Shown here: positions 1 to 6,048 of the stretch, piece after piece | How the letters are laid out: the number at the start of each line of letters is the position of its first letter | Numbering within the stretch: position 1 is the first letter of the stretch | Assembly: GCA_015222065.1 (NCBI GenBank) | Contig: JADFUQ010000122.1 | Coordinates: 1-8,753 of the forward strand | Direction: 5' to 3' | Length of the DNA stretch: 8,753 bases | Source of the DNA: Bacteroidota bacterium | GTDB lineage: Bacteria > Bacteroidota > Bacteroidia > Bacteroidales > VadinHA17 | The notes under the pieces: model-generated | What the model was told of the DNA's origin: nothing | The model's input: only the letters and a program-made list of their open reading frames with translations | Databases searched by the model: none | Program-made: the position numbers and the translations under genes

Positions 1-2
1 AA

Positions 3-74
3 GAACAAGGAACACCGATTAACGATTTGCGAAGTGTTTGAAAATCTGAAATCTAAAATCAGCGTTCCTTGTTC
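3..74. repeat. Inverted-repeat (hairpin) element at left edge
   Basis: GAACAAGGAAC at 3-13 is repeated exactly in reverse complement at 64-74. Allowing two mismatches, the arms extend to 18 nt (3-20 and 57-74) around a 36-nt centre. The transcript could fold into a long hairpin, or this could be a small palindromic interspersed element. The window begins two bases outside the left arm, so the full extent is unknown. No ORF lies inside it. It could act as a terminator for an unseen upstream gene, but no T-run follows the right arm directly. The repeat is seen directly; the role is inference. Confidence 0.6.
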
Positions 75-152
75 GATATTCAATTTAATTAAAACATACA
101 GTGCTTGTTATTTGTGATTTTAATTATTTATTTAAACTTTTGGTCTTTATAG

Positions 153-290
153 ATGAGCTCTAATTATGCCCTTGTAAGAACAAATATCGTAATAATAGAA
201 AGAACAACACCGGTCCAGTTAATGAAAGATAATTTTTCTCTGAAAAGAATAGTTATTGCTGTTGAAGAGATAATGCAAAGAAGCGGGTAA
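153..290 (+). CDS. Doubtful 45-residue ORF, unrecognised
   Basis: An ATG reading frame of 45 codons starts directly after an in-frame TAG (150-152) and ends in TAA. The predicted peptide starts MSSNYALVRTN and ends VEEIMQRSG. It is mixed charged and hydrophobic, with no signal peptide, transmembrane segment or motif that I recognise. There is no Shine-Dalgarno sequence and no consensus promoter just upstream, so translation is not supported by its context. It could be a small protein, the decayed tail of a lost gene, or chance. It is listed because it is the only plausible reading frame in this gap. Confidence 0.2.
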   Translation: MSSNYALVRTNIVIIERTTPVQLMKDNFSLKRIVIAVEEIMQRSG

Positions 291-423
291 ATCATAATTA
301 AATTATTATGCGGTAAAAGTAAATATTAAAAGCAGTTCTTAATAACGTTGTTAATACTTTTTTTCTGTCAAAATGATCATAATTCCGGTTTTGTCGATGA
401 TATTAATGGGTCTGTCGAAAAAA

Positions 424-455
424 ATTGTTTTATAGGACAATACTTCTTTCCTTTG
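424..455 (+). promoter_or_regulatory. Possible promoter of the lipoprotein gene
   Basis: ATTG (424-427), a 20-nt spacer and TTCCTTTG (448-455) resemble the Bacteroidota TTTG / TAnnTTTG promoter, with one mismatch in each box. Transcription would begin near 462, leaving a leader of roughly 16 nt before the ATG at 478. The spacing is right, but the match is weak. Confidence 0.3.
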
Positions 456-477
456 ATAGCAAACTAAAAACATATCA

Positions 478-1098
478 ATGATGAAAACACTAAAAAAAAC
501 AGCTATTATCCTGGCAGTACTTGTTATTGCCGGTTGTATTCCTTCCCTCCATCCTTTGTATACCGGTGATGACCTGGTGTTTAATCCCGAACTAATCGGA
601 GAATGGTACGATAATGATGATCCTGAACAGACATGGGAGTTCACTCGTGATGGAGAAAATGCGTATAACCTTAAGCATACAGACTTCTCACATGTAACAA
701 AAGAACTTGATACAGGTGAATTTACGAATGATACTATTTGGTTTACCGGAAAGTTTGATATTCACCTTATTAAACTGGGAGGCAATTATTTTATGGATTT
801 CTACCCGGGTAATAATAATCAATTAGAGATAAATGAACTTCTTGAACTGCATCTGTTCCCTGTGCATACTTTTGCAAAAGTACAGTTTATGGAGAATGAA
901 GTTCGTATATTTCAGGTTGATCCGGACTGGATAAAGACGGTTATTGAAGAGAAAAAGATAAGAATAAAACATGAAATGATTGATGATGCAATTATTCTTA
1001 CCGCGAGTACTGAAGAACTGCAAAAGTTTTTTACAAAATATGCCGAAGAGGACAGGGCATTTATTGATCCTATTGTTCTGAAAAGACTTGGTAACTAA
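478..1098 (+). CDS. Uncharacterised lipoprotein
   Basis: The product is 206 residues long and probably membrane-anchored. The N-terminus has a KTLKK basic start, a hydrophobic stretch (residues 8-17) and a lipobox I-A-G-C, so Cys20 should be the lipidated first residue of the mature protein. The mature part begins CIPSLHPLYTGDDLVF, followed by a LIGEW motif. Later come a PVHTF segment (about residues 123-127), a DPDW motif and a C-terminal LTASTEELQKFF stretch. This order of motifs matches a common family of uncharacterised bacterial lipoproteins as I recall it. I know of no established function. Two ATG codons stand in tandem at 478 and 481, and either could be the start. The gene is alone on its strand, and its stop codon overlaps the end of the methyltransferase relic on the other strand. 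The lipoprotein call is firm; the role is unknown. Confidence 0.85.
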   Translation: MMKTLKKTAIILAVLVIAGCIPSLHPLYTGDDLVFNPELIGEWYDNDDPEQTWEFTRDGENAYNLKHTDFSHVTKELDTGEFTNDTIWFTGKFDIHLIKLGGNYFMDFYPGNNNQLEINELLELHLFPVHTFAKVQFMENEVRIFQVDPDWIKTVIEEKKIRIKHEMIDDAIILTASTEELQKFFTKYAEEDRAFIDPIVLKRLGN

Positions 1099-1181
1099 CC
1101 GGCAATGGTTTTCAATGCACGGGCACTGGCACCAATATTTTCAGGTACAGCGGGTTCAACCAGAATAAAGTAGATTTCCAT
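1095..1181 (-). pseudogene. Truncated TrmJ/TrmH-type RNA 2'-O-methyltransferase (N-terminal relic)
   Basis: The minus strand from ATG at 1181 reads 28 codons before TAG at 1095-1097. The peptide includes LVEPAVPENIGASARALKT. This is the conserved start of SpoU/SPOUT RNA methyltransferases of the TrmJ/TrmH type; E. coli TrmJ begins with a similar LVETSHTGNMGSVARAMKT. Intact family members continue for well over 100 further residues, including the knotted SAM-binding domain. Here the frame ends right after the first helix and runs into the 3' end of the lipoprotein gene, overlapping it by four bases. No continuation is visible, because that DNA encodes the lipoprotein on the other strand. The likeliest reading is the stub left by a deletion or rearrangement. 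The surviving codons show no internal stop, so the event may be fairly recent, or the stub may be a translated small ORF. No consensus promoter is visible upstream on the minus strand. Confidence 0.72.
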
Positions 1182-1241
1182 ACTCAATAATTTTTATATG
1201 TGAATGTGCTTTATTTCGAATAATATTAAAAATAATGAATC

Positions 1242-1274
1242 TTTGGTCAATATTACTAACATGTTATATCTTTG
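1242..1274 (+). promoter_or_regulatory. Consensus Bacteroidota promoter of the GroES-like gene
   Basis: TTTG (1242-1245), a 21-nt spacer and TATCTTTG (1267-1274) match the TTTG / N19-21 / TAnnTTTG consensus exactly. This is the best promoter match in the window. Transcription should start near 1281, giving a leader of about 29 nt with no clear Shine-Dalgarno sequence. No CIRCE-like heat-shock inverted repeat is visible in the leader. Confidence 0.75.
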
Positions 1275-1309
1275 CTATATTGTAATATTGGAATAATAAC
1301 ACTCAAAAC

Positions 1310-1693
1310 ATGGCTTTATCAATTGATGAAAACAACTTGAATAAATTTATCGTAATAGGAGACAGGGTTTTGATACAGCCTAAAACTCCTGAACAGAGGA
1401 CTAAATCAGGATTATATTTGCCACCCGGAGTGCAAGAGAAAGAAAAATTGCAATCAGGATATGTTTTGAAAGTGGGTCCTGGATATCCAATACCGGCAAT
1501 TACTGATGTTGATGAACCGTGGAAAGATAAAAGTGATGAATTGAAGTATGTACCCCTTCAGCCAAAGGAAGGGGATCTTGCCATATATATTCAGAATAAT
1601 GCATATGAAATCGAATTTAATAAAGAGAAATATGTAATTGTTCCTCATTCGGCTATCCTTATGCTAATCAGGGATGAAGGATTATTGAAATAG
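1310..1693 (+). CDS. GroES-like (Cpn10-family) co-chaperonin paralogue
   Basis: The product is a 127-residue cytoplasmic protein of the Cpn10 fold. The barrel begins at IGDRVLIQPK (16-25), comparable to HDRVIVKR in E. coli GroES. A mobile-loop-like segment, TKSGLYLPPGVQEKEK (31-46), carries Leu-Tyr-Leu (35-37) where GroES has the Ile-Val-Leu tripeptide that docks on GroEL. GYVLKVGPG follows, then PKEGDLAIY (85-93) and a C-terminal YVIVPHSAILMLI. Two features separate it from the usual GroES of about 97 residues. There is an N-terminal extension of about 11 residues. The region between the second barrel strand and the EGD motif (59-84) is acidic and proline-containing, about 14 residues longer than in E. 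coli. No groEL gene is adjacent, so this is probably a second GroES-type protein and not the housekeeping copy. It may cap GroEL or act independently; the sequence does not decide. The gene has its own strong promoter and converges on uvrB. Confidence 0.82.
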   Translation: MALSIDENNLNKFIVIGDRVLIQPKTPEQRTKSGLYLPPGVQEKEKLQSGYVLKVGPGYPIPAITDVDEPWKDKSDELKYVPLQPKEGDLAIYIQNNAYEIEFNKEKYVIVPHSAILMLIRDEGLLK

Positions 1694-1726
1694 TAATATA
1701 CTGAATGTCGTTTATGAGTCTATTTG

Positions 1727-1762
1727 CACCTCACTAACCTTACTCACCTCACTCAACCTATT
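1727..1762. repeat. Two degenerate 18-bp tandem units between convergent genes
   Basis: Units at 1727-1744 and 1745-1762 both begin CACCTCACT and agree at 14 of 18 positions. They fill most of the 77-bp spacer between the ends of the GroES-like gene and uvrB. No stem-loop with a T-run is visible, so a classical intrinsic terminator is not supported for either gene. On the minus strand the units read as G-rich GTGAGGTG-type sequence, similar in style to the array just after the hydratase gene at 6004-6032. Confidence 0.55.
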
Positions 1763-1770
1763 CAACTAAT

Positions 1771-3783
1771 TTATCTTGACTTTAGCATTTTTTCCAATTC
1801 GTACATTTCATCTCTGTAGTCTGCTGCTTTGATAAAGTCCAGTTCTTCAGCAGCTTTTTCCATATTTTTTTTAGTCTTTTCAATAGCTTTTTTCAGAGCT
1901 TCTTCGTTCATATACTGCACTATTGGATCGGCAGCAATATCCTTTGTCCGGGGGCCGGCATAGAATTTTTCACCAGCTTTTTTCCCGGGGATATCACCCA
2001 TGATTGATTTTGATGCTTTTACAATTTGCTTGGGTGTTATACCCATTTCTTCATTGTAAAATAATTGTTTCTCTCTTCTTCTGTTTGTTTCATCAATAGT
2101 TTTCTGCATAGACATGGTAATCTTATCAGCGTACATTATTACTTTTCCATTGATATTGCGGGCTGCTCTGCCGGCAGTTTGGGTTAGTGATCGTTCTGAT
2201 CTCAGAAACCCTTCTTTATCAGCATCAAGAATTGCAACAAGAGATACTTCAGGCAGATCCAGTCCTTCACGCAGCAGGTTTACACCTACAATAACATCTA
2301 TCCTTCCATACCTGAGGTTTTCCATAATCTCAACTCTTTCAAGTGTATCAATATCAGAATGAATATATTGACATTTAATTGAAAGTTTCAAAAGGTAGTC
2401 TGTTAATTCTTCAGCCATTCGTTTGGTAAGAGTTGTGACAAGCACCCGCTCTTTTATTTCAATACGCTTGTTGATTTCAGATATAAGATTATCAATTTGG
2501 TTAAGACTGGGACGTACATCAATAGGTGGATCCAGTAATCCGGTTGGTCGTATTACCTGGTCAACAAAAACTCCTTCGCTTTTTTGAAGTTCATAATCTG
2601 CCGGAGTGGCACTCATAAAAATTGTCTGCCCGGTTAATCCCTCAAATTCATCGATCCTGAGTGGCCGGTTATCCATTGACGCGGGTAACCTGAATCCATA
2701 TTCAACAAGAGTTTGTTTTCTTGAATGGTCTCCTCCATGCATAGCCCTTATCTGGGGTATTGTAACATGACTTTCATCAATAATTGTTATAAAATTATCT
2801 GGAAAATAATCCAAAAGGCAAAAAGGCCGGGTGCCCGGATTGCGGCCGTCAAAATACCTTGAATAGTTTTCAATACCACTGCAGTATCCCATCTCTCTTA
2901 TCATTTCAAGATCATAACTAACTTTTTGCCGGAGTCTTTTAGCTTCAAATTCTTTACCAATATCATTGAAATATTGTACCTGATCAAACATATCATTTTC
3001 GATTTGGCTGATTGCTTTTTGCATCCTCTCTTTCGTTGTGACAAAAATATTTGCAGGGTAGATGACCACCTGATCGAGTACTTCAATAGTATTTCCATTT
3101 ACCGGGTCAATTGTTTCAATTTCTTCAATTTCATTTCCCCAAAAGACAATACGTATTGCATGGTCGCCATAGGCAACAAAGATATCAACTGTATCACCCT
3201 GAACCCTGAATGTTCCGCGCTGAAAATCAATCTCATTTCTGGAATAAAGACTGTCAACCAGTTTCCTGAGAAGAGCATTACGGCTGGTCTTATCACTTTT
3301 ATTTATCCAAATGGTATTACTGTGAAAATCTTCAGGATTCCCAATTCCATACAAACAGGAAACCGACGATATGACAATAACATCTTTTCGCCCCGAAAGG
3401 AGTGATGAAGTTGCACTGAGTCTTAGCTTTTCTATTTCATCATTTATTGACAGATCTTTTTCAATGTATGTGTCGGTAACAGGCAGGTATGCTTCAGGCT
3501 GGTAATAATCATAGTAGGATACAAAATATTCAACTGCACTGTTGGGGAAGAACTGGCGGAATTCACCGTAAAGTTGTGCCGCAAGGGTTTTATTATGACT
3601 AAGTACCAGCACAGGGCGCTGAATTTGCTCAATTACGTTTGCAATAGTGAATGTTTTTCCTGATCCTGTAACCCCAAGAAGAGTTTGGAATTTGGTACCA
3701 CCGCGTAAGTCATCAACCAGATCTGCAATAGCCTGTGGTTGATCACCGGTGGGTGAATAATCAGAAATTAATTCAAATTGCAT
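1771..3783 (-). CDS. uvrB: Excinuclease ABC subunit B (UvrB)
   Basis: UvrB is the damage-verifying helicase-like subunit of nucleotide excision repair. It receives damaged DNA from UvrA and recruits UvrC for incision. From the chosen start it has 670 residues, close to the 673 of E. coli UvrB. It begins FELISDYSPTGDQPQAI, typical for the family. The Walker A motif is GVTGSGKT (37-44). The DNA-clamping beta-hairpin begins YYDYYQPEAYLP (90-101). The DEAD-type Walker B is DESH (336-339), followed by PQIRAMHGGD. The helicase C-terminal half has REGLDLPEVSLVAILDADKEG and QTAGRAARN. The last 35 or so residues form a UVR domain (KAAEELDFIKAADYRDEM) for UvrC contact. An in-frame ATG 16 codons upstream (3831) lies inside the preceding gene and gives an unrelated extension. 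The ATG at 3783 has a GAAGGA ribosome-binding site and starts at the family-conserved residues. All key motifs are intact. It is the second gene of an operon. Confidence 0.97.
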   Translation of the reverse strand: MQFELISDYSPTGDQPQAIADLVDDLRGGTKFQTLLGVTGSGKTFTIANVIEQIQRPVLVLSHNKTLAAQLYGEFRQFFPNSAVEYFVSYYDYYQPEAYLPVTDTYIEKDLSINDEIEKLRLSATSSLLSGRKDVIVISSVSCLYGIGNPEDFHSNTIWINKSDKTSRNALLRKLVDSLYSRNEIDFQRGTFRVQGDTVDIFVAYGDHAIRIVFWGNEIEEIETIDPVNGNTIEVLDQVVIYPANIFVTTKERMQKAISQIENDMFDQVQYFNDIGKEFEAKRLRQKVSYDLEMIREMGYCSGIENYSRYFDGRNPGTRPFCLLDYFPDNFITIIDESHVTIPQIRAMHGGDHSRKQTLVEYGFRLPASMDNRPLRIDEFEGLTGQTIFMSATPADYELQKSEGVFVDQVIRPTGLLDPPIDVRPSLNQIDNLISEINKRIEIKERVLVTTLTKRMAEELTDYLLKLSIKCQYIHSDIDTLERVEIMENLRYGRIDVIVGVNLLREGLDLPEVSLVAILDADKEGFLRSERSLTQTAGRAARNINGKVIMYADKITMSMQKTIDETNRRREKQLFYNEEMGITPKQIVKASKSIMGDIPGKKAGEKFYAGPRTKDIAADPIVQYMNEEALKKAIEKTKKNMEKAAEELDFIKAADYRDEMYELEKMLKSR

Positions 3784-3786
3784 GTT

Positions 3787-3792
3787 TCCTTC
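3787..3792 (-). promoter_or_regulatory. Ribosome-binding site deciding the uvrB start
   Basis: On the minus strand GAAGGA lies 3 nt before the ATG at 3783 and overlaps the TGA stop (3791-3793) of the preceding gene. A purine-rich site here favours the short uvrB start and suggests that ribosomes finishing the upstream gene reinitiate on uvrB (translational coupling). Confidence 0.6.
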
Positions 3793-4825
3793 ACTCTTTT
3801 TCCAAAATAACAAATACCGGAAGGTGATCACTTACTCCACCAAAATACATATCACCTCCGTATGTTTTATTCGGCGTAAGCATTCCAACTTTTGGATTAT
3901 CATACATCATCCATTTATCCTGGTAGATAGTTCCGGATGAAAAATTACAATGATAGTTTTTCTTGTCACTTATTACTTTTTGTGAAACGATTATCTGGTC
4001 AAGCATATTCCAGTCCCCCTTGTAACTGTATGTACCAATATTATTCAGGTTATGATTATTGTACATTAAATTGTAAAGTTCACGTGGATTGGCATTTTTT
4101 TGCTTATTATTAGCTTGAAGAATTGAGTGCAAACTCATATTAGTAGGTTCATCATTAAAATCGCCCATGATAATGATTTTCGCTTCCGGCTCAAAATTAA
4201 AAATAGAATCCACAACTTTTCTTAGAGTCACTGCAGCATATATTCGTTTTGGTTCAGTGACTTGTTGTCCTCCTGATCTTGATTTCCAATGGTTTACCAG
4301 AAAATGGAATGTTTCTTTATTCCCTGTTTTGCCCTTAACGTAAAGAATATTTCTTGCGTGCGATACAGTATCAAATTTAAAATGCACAGGAATTGATCTA
4401 TGAGCGAGATATTGGAATTCATCTTTGCGGTATAGCAGTGCTACATCAATTCCACGTTTATCTTCACTGTTTTCGTGAACAATTTCGTAGTTTCCCTTTT
4501 TTAATTTACCGGTGGTTATCAGGTCTTCAAGAACCTTCTTGTTTTCGACTTCGCATAGTCCGATAACCTCCGGTAATTCCCTGGAATTTATTGAGTGAAA
4601 AACAGTGGACAGGTCCTTTAATTTTTTTAAATACTTTTCACTATTCCATTTTTTGTTACCTTCTGGTGTAAACTCATCGTCTTCAGTATCAGGATCATTC
4701 TCCGTATCATAAAGATTCTCAACATTATAAAAAACAATTGTAAACATTTTATCAGGAGGTGTGCGCTGTGGATAAACACAATAAGTGATAAATGATAGTA
4801 TCAGGAAACTGGTTAATAATCGCAT
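3791..4825 (-). CDS. Secreted endonuclease/exonuclease/phosphatase (EEP) family protein
   Basis: The product has 344 residues. A hydrophobic N-terminus (about 3-18) looks like a signal peptide. Cys16 is preceded by Ile-Thr-Tyr, so it does not make a good lipobox, and a periplasmic or secreted location is more likely than lipidation. The EEP active-site set is complete: FYNVENLYD (32-40, metal/phosphate Asn34), CEVEN (91-95, metal-binding Glu92), RGIDVALLYR (124-133), NHWKSRSGG (178-186, His179), GDFNDEP (221-227, Asp222 and Asn224) and SDHLPV (332-337, Asp333 and His334). These residues define metal-dependent phosphodiesterases such as DNase I- and ExoIII-like enzymes. The substrate could be DNA, RNA or another phosphodiester, and the sequence does not say which. 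It is the first gene of a minus-strand pair, with its stop 7 nt before the uvrB start. The signal peptide argues against a direct partnership with cytoplasmic UvrB, so co-transcription may be coincidental or a shared response to DNA. Confidence 0.88.
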   Translation of the reverse strand: MRLLTSFLILSFITYCVYPQRTPPDKMFTIVFYNVENLYDTENDPDTEDDEFTPEGNKKWNSEKYLKKLKDLSTVFHSINSRELPEVIGLCEVENKKVLEDLITTGKLKKGNYEIVHENSEDKRGIDVALLYRKDEFQYLAHRSIPVHFKFDTVSHARNILYVKGKTGNKETFHFLVNHWKSRSGGQQVTEPKRIYAAVTLRKVVDSIFNFEPEAKIIIMGDFNDEPTNMSLHSILQANNKQKNANPRELYNLMYNNHNLNNIGTYSYKGDWNMLDQIIVSQKVISDKKNYHCNFSSGTIYQDKWMMYDNPKVGMLTPNKTYGGDMYFGGVSDHLPVFVILEKE

Positions 4826-4858
4826 AGCTTGATAATTTATTTACTTTGAAATTATTTA

Positions 4859-4866
4859 CAAATATA
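4859..4866 (-). promoter_or_regulatory. -7 promoter element of the nuclease-uvrB operon
   Basis: On the minus strand TATATTTG matches TAnnTTTG exactly. Transcription would start near 4852, leaving a 27-nt leader to the ATG at 4825. No TTTG box occurs at the expected 19-21 nt upstream. That interval is occupied by the palindrome at 4868-4893, so the promoter may be intrinsically weak or activator-dependent. Confidence 0.5.
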
Positions 4867-4867
4867 G

Positions 4868-4893
4868 TCTGATTAATTCATAAATTGATCAGA
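4868..4893. promoter_or_regulatory. 26-bp near-perfect palindrome, candidate operator
   Basis: TCTGAT (4868-4873) pairs with ATCAGA (4888-4893). After one mismatched pair (T4874/G4887), AATT (4875-4878) pairs with AATT (4883-4886) around a CATA centre. Ten of 11 arm positions are complementary. On the minus strand it ends one base before the TATATTTG box and so covers the spacer and -33 region of the nuclease-uvrB promoter. That is where a dimeric repressor would block RNA polymerase. It is not the E. coli LexA consensus (CTGT-N8-ACAG). The regulator is unknown. A short hairpin with no role is the alternative. Confidence 0.5.
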
Positions 4894-5008
4894 AAGAAAA
4901 AAGATAAAAGGATAAAGATAAAAGTACTAATAACATAGTATGTTTGATTTACAGTTACATTTTCTATAAAAAGTAATCTGAATTTCTAATGCAAGTATTT
5001 CACTTTAA

Positions 5009-5028
5009 ACTTTTTACTTTTGTCTTTT
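5009..5028 (-). repeat. 20-nt repeat, inverted copy of 6049-6068
   Basis: The minus strand here reads AAAAGACAAAAGTAAAAAGT, identical over 20 nt to the plus strand at 6049-6068. The two copies lie in inverted orientation about 1 kb apart, on either side of the enoyl-CoA hydratase gene. Low complexity (mostly A) makes chance similarity easier, but C and G fall at identical positions. Confidence 0.6.
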
Positions 5029-5093
5029 ATCTTCTGCATGAATAATGCGGGATAGTTTTTACAACACGAAATTTTTAAAAAACCATTCGCACA

Positions 5094-5125
5094 TTTGAAA
5101 TATTAGTAATTATTATTTATATTTA
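5094..5125 (+). promoter_or_regulatory. Candidate promoter of the enoyl-CoA hydratase gene
   Basis: TTTG (5094-5097), a 20-nt spacer and TATATTTA (5118-5125) match the Bacteroidota consensus except for the last base. The start would be near 5132, giving a leader of about 100 nt. In this AT-rich stretch such a match could arise by chance. Confidence 0.4.
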
Positions 5126-5230
5126 TACAAATGTCAATATACATTTCTTTTGTTATAATATTGGTTCTTAAATGTTTATCAACTCGTTCAATTTCCTTTT
5201 TTTCTCTTTGTCATTCAAACATAACTTATC

Positions 5231-6001
5231 ATGAATAAAATGAAAACCATAAAATTTGGGGTCAGGAACAGTATTGCTACCATTACAATGAACCGGCCTG
5301 AGGCCTTAAATGCATTAAATAATGATTTCTTTAGTGATATGGAGCTATTGCTCAATAATATCCGGGAAGATAATGAGATAAGAATACTGGTTATTACAGG
5401 TGAAGGAAAGGCGTTTGTTGCCGGAGCTGATATTGCGGAAATGGTCAGTCTGGATAAATCTAAGGCAGAAAAATTCTCTTCGCGGGGGCAAGATGTTTTT
5501 CATGGACTGGAAAAACTAAATGTTCCGGTTATTGCTGCAGTTAACGGGTATGCACTGGGTGGTGGTTGTGAATTAGCAATGGCTTGTGATATTCGGGTTG
5601 CCAGTAGCAAGGCAAAATTTGGCCAGCCGGAAGTAAGTCTTGGTCTGATCCCGGGTTTTGGAGGAACACAACGGTTACCTCGTCTTGTGGGTCTGGGTAA
5701 TGCACTTAATTTGTTGCTTACAGCCGATCAGATTTCTGCAGATGAAGCTTTAAGAATTGGCCTGGTTCAAAAAGTCACTGAACCGGAGCAGCTTATGGAT
5801 GAAGTATATAAATTGGCTGAAAGAATACTTTCAAAAGGACCTCATTCAGTATCTTTAATTAAAAAGGTGGCGCATATTGGTTTAAACCTTGACTTTACCA
5901 AAGCCACCAGGCTTGAAAGTCGCGAATTTGGCTCATTGTTTGGCAATGAAGGTACAGAAGGAATGAAAGCATTTCTTGAAAAGAGAAAACCTGAATGGTG
6001 A
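5231..6001 (+). CDS. Enoyl-CoA hydratase (crotonase family)
   Basis: The product is a 256-residue cytoplasmic enzyme expected to add water across the double bond of trans-2-enoyl-CoA (for example crotonyl-CoA) to give 3-hydroxyacyl-CoA, reversibly. The length is typical for a single-domain hydratase. KAFVAGADI (60-68) supplies the first oxyanion-hole segment and CoA-binding loop. GYALGGGCELAMACDI (106-121) supplies the second oxyanion-hole glycine and Glu114. FGQPEVSLGLIPGFGGTQRL (130-149) supplies Glu134. Both Glu residues match the catalytic pair of rat mitochondrial hydratase (Glu144 and Glu164), so true hydratase activity is likely, as opposed to that of a family member lacking one acid. 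The C-terminus (EGMKAFLEKRKPEW) is the usual family ending. Crt-type crotonase is the best functional guess given the downstream genes. An alternative ATG lies three codons in (5240); neither start has a Shine-Dalgarno sequence. A 305-bp repeat-rich spacer separates it from the next gene. Confidence 0.92.
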   Translation: MNKMKTIKFGVRNSIATITMNRPEALNALNNDFFSDMELLLNNIREDNEIRILVITGEGKAFVAGADIAEMVSLDKSKAEKFSSRGQDVFHGLEKLNVPVIAAVNGYALGGGCELAMACDIRVASSKAKFGQPEVSLGLIPGFGGTQRLPRLVGLGNALNLLLTADQISADEALRIGLVQKVTEPEQLMDEVYKLAERILSKGPHSVSLIKKVAHIGLNLDFTKATRLESREFGSLFGNEGTEGMKAFLEKRKPEW

Positions 6002-6048
6002 TTGGAGTAGGCTAAGGCTAAGGTAAGGAGTGAAGAAGAGAAGAGAAG

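Larger units (their letters stand above)
75..477. other. Gene-poor AT-rich stretch before the lipoprotein gene
   Basis: This is about 400 bases with no recognisable gene except the doubtful small ORF at 153-290. No tRNA-like fold, strong hairpin with T-run, or recognisable riboswitch was found. The last 50 bases probably contain the promoter of the lipoprotein gene. The rest shows no structure that I can name. Confidence 0.5.
4826..5230. other. Divergent intergenic region with promoters and repeats
   Basis: This 405-bp spacer lies between the divergent nuclease/uvrB operon and the hydratase gene. It holds no credible ORF. From left to right it contains a TAnnTTTG promoter element for the minus-strand operon, the 26-bp palindrome, an A/G-rich tract (4890-4925), a pyrimidine-rich tract (5008-5034) partly complementary to it, a candidate promoter for the hydratase gene (5094-5125), and a pyrimidine-rich leader (5185-5210). 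AAGATAAAAG at 4901-4910 pairs with CTTTTATCTT at 5024-5033, so a long-range stem is possible. Confidence 0.6.

Noticed and set aside
351..644. 97-codon minus-strand frame overlapping the lipoprotein start
   Set aside because: It is antisense to the signal peptide region of a convincing lipoprotein, has low-complexity translation and no conserved motif.
2926..3405. 159-codon open frame on the plus strand inside uvrB
   Set aside because: It lies wholly antisense to well-conserved uvrB codons and its translation has no recognisable motif.
3784..3831. Upstream ATG adding 16 residues to UvrB
   Set aside because: The extension is unrelated to UvrB, overlaps the end of the upstream gene, and the ATG at 3783 has a ribosome-binding site and the family-typical N-terminus.
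4808..4825. Lipoprotein signal in the EEP nuclease
   Set aside because: Cys16 is preceded by Ile-Thr-Tyr, and lipoboxes need a small residue (Gly, Ala or Ser) directly before Cys.
4868..4893. LexA (SOS) box
   Set aside because: The half-sites TCTGAT/ATCAGA do not match CTGT-N8-ACAG or the Gram-positive GAAC-N4-GTTC type. It is reported only as an unnamed operator candidate.
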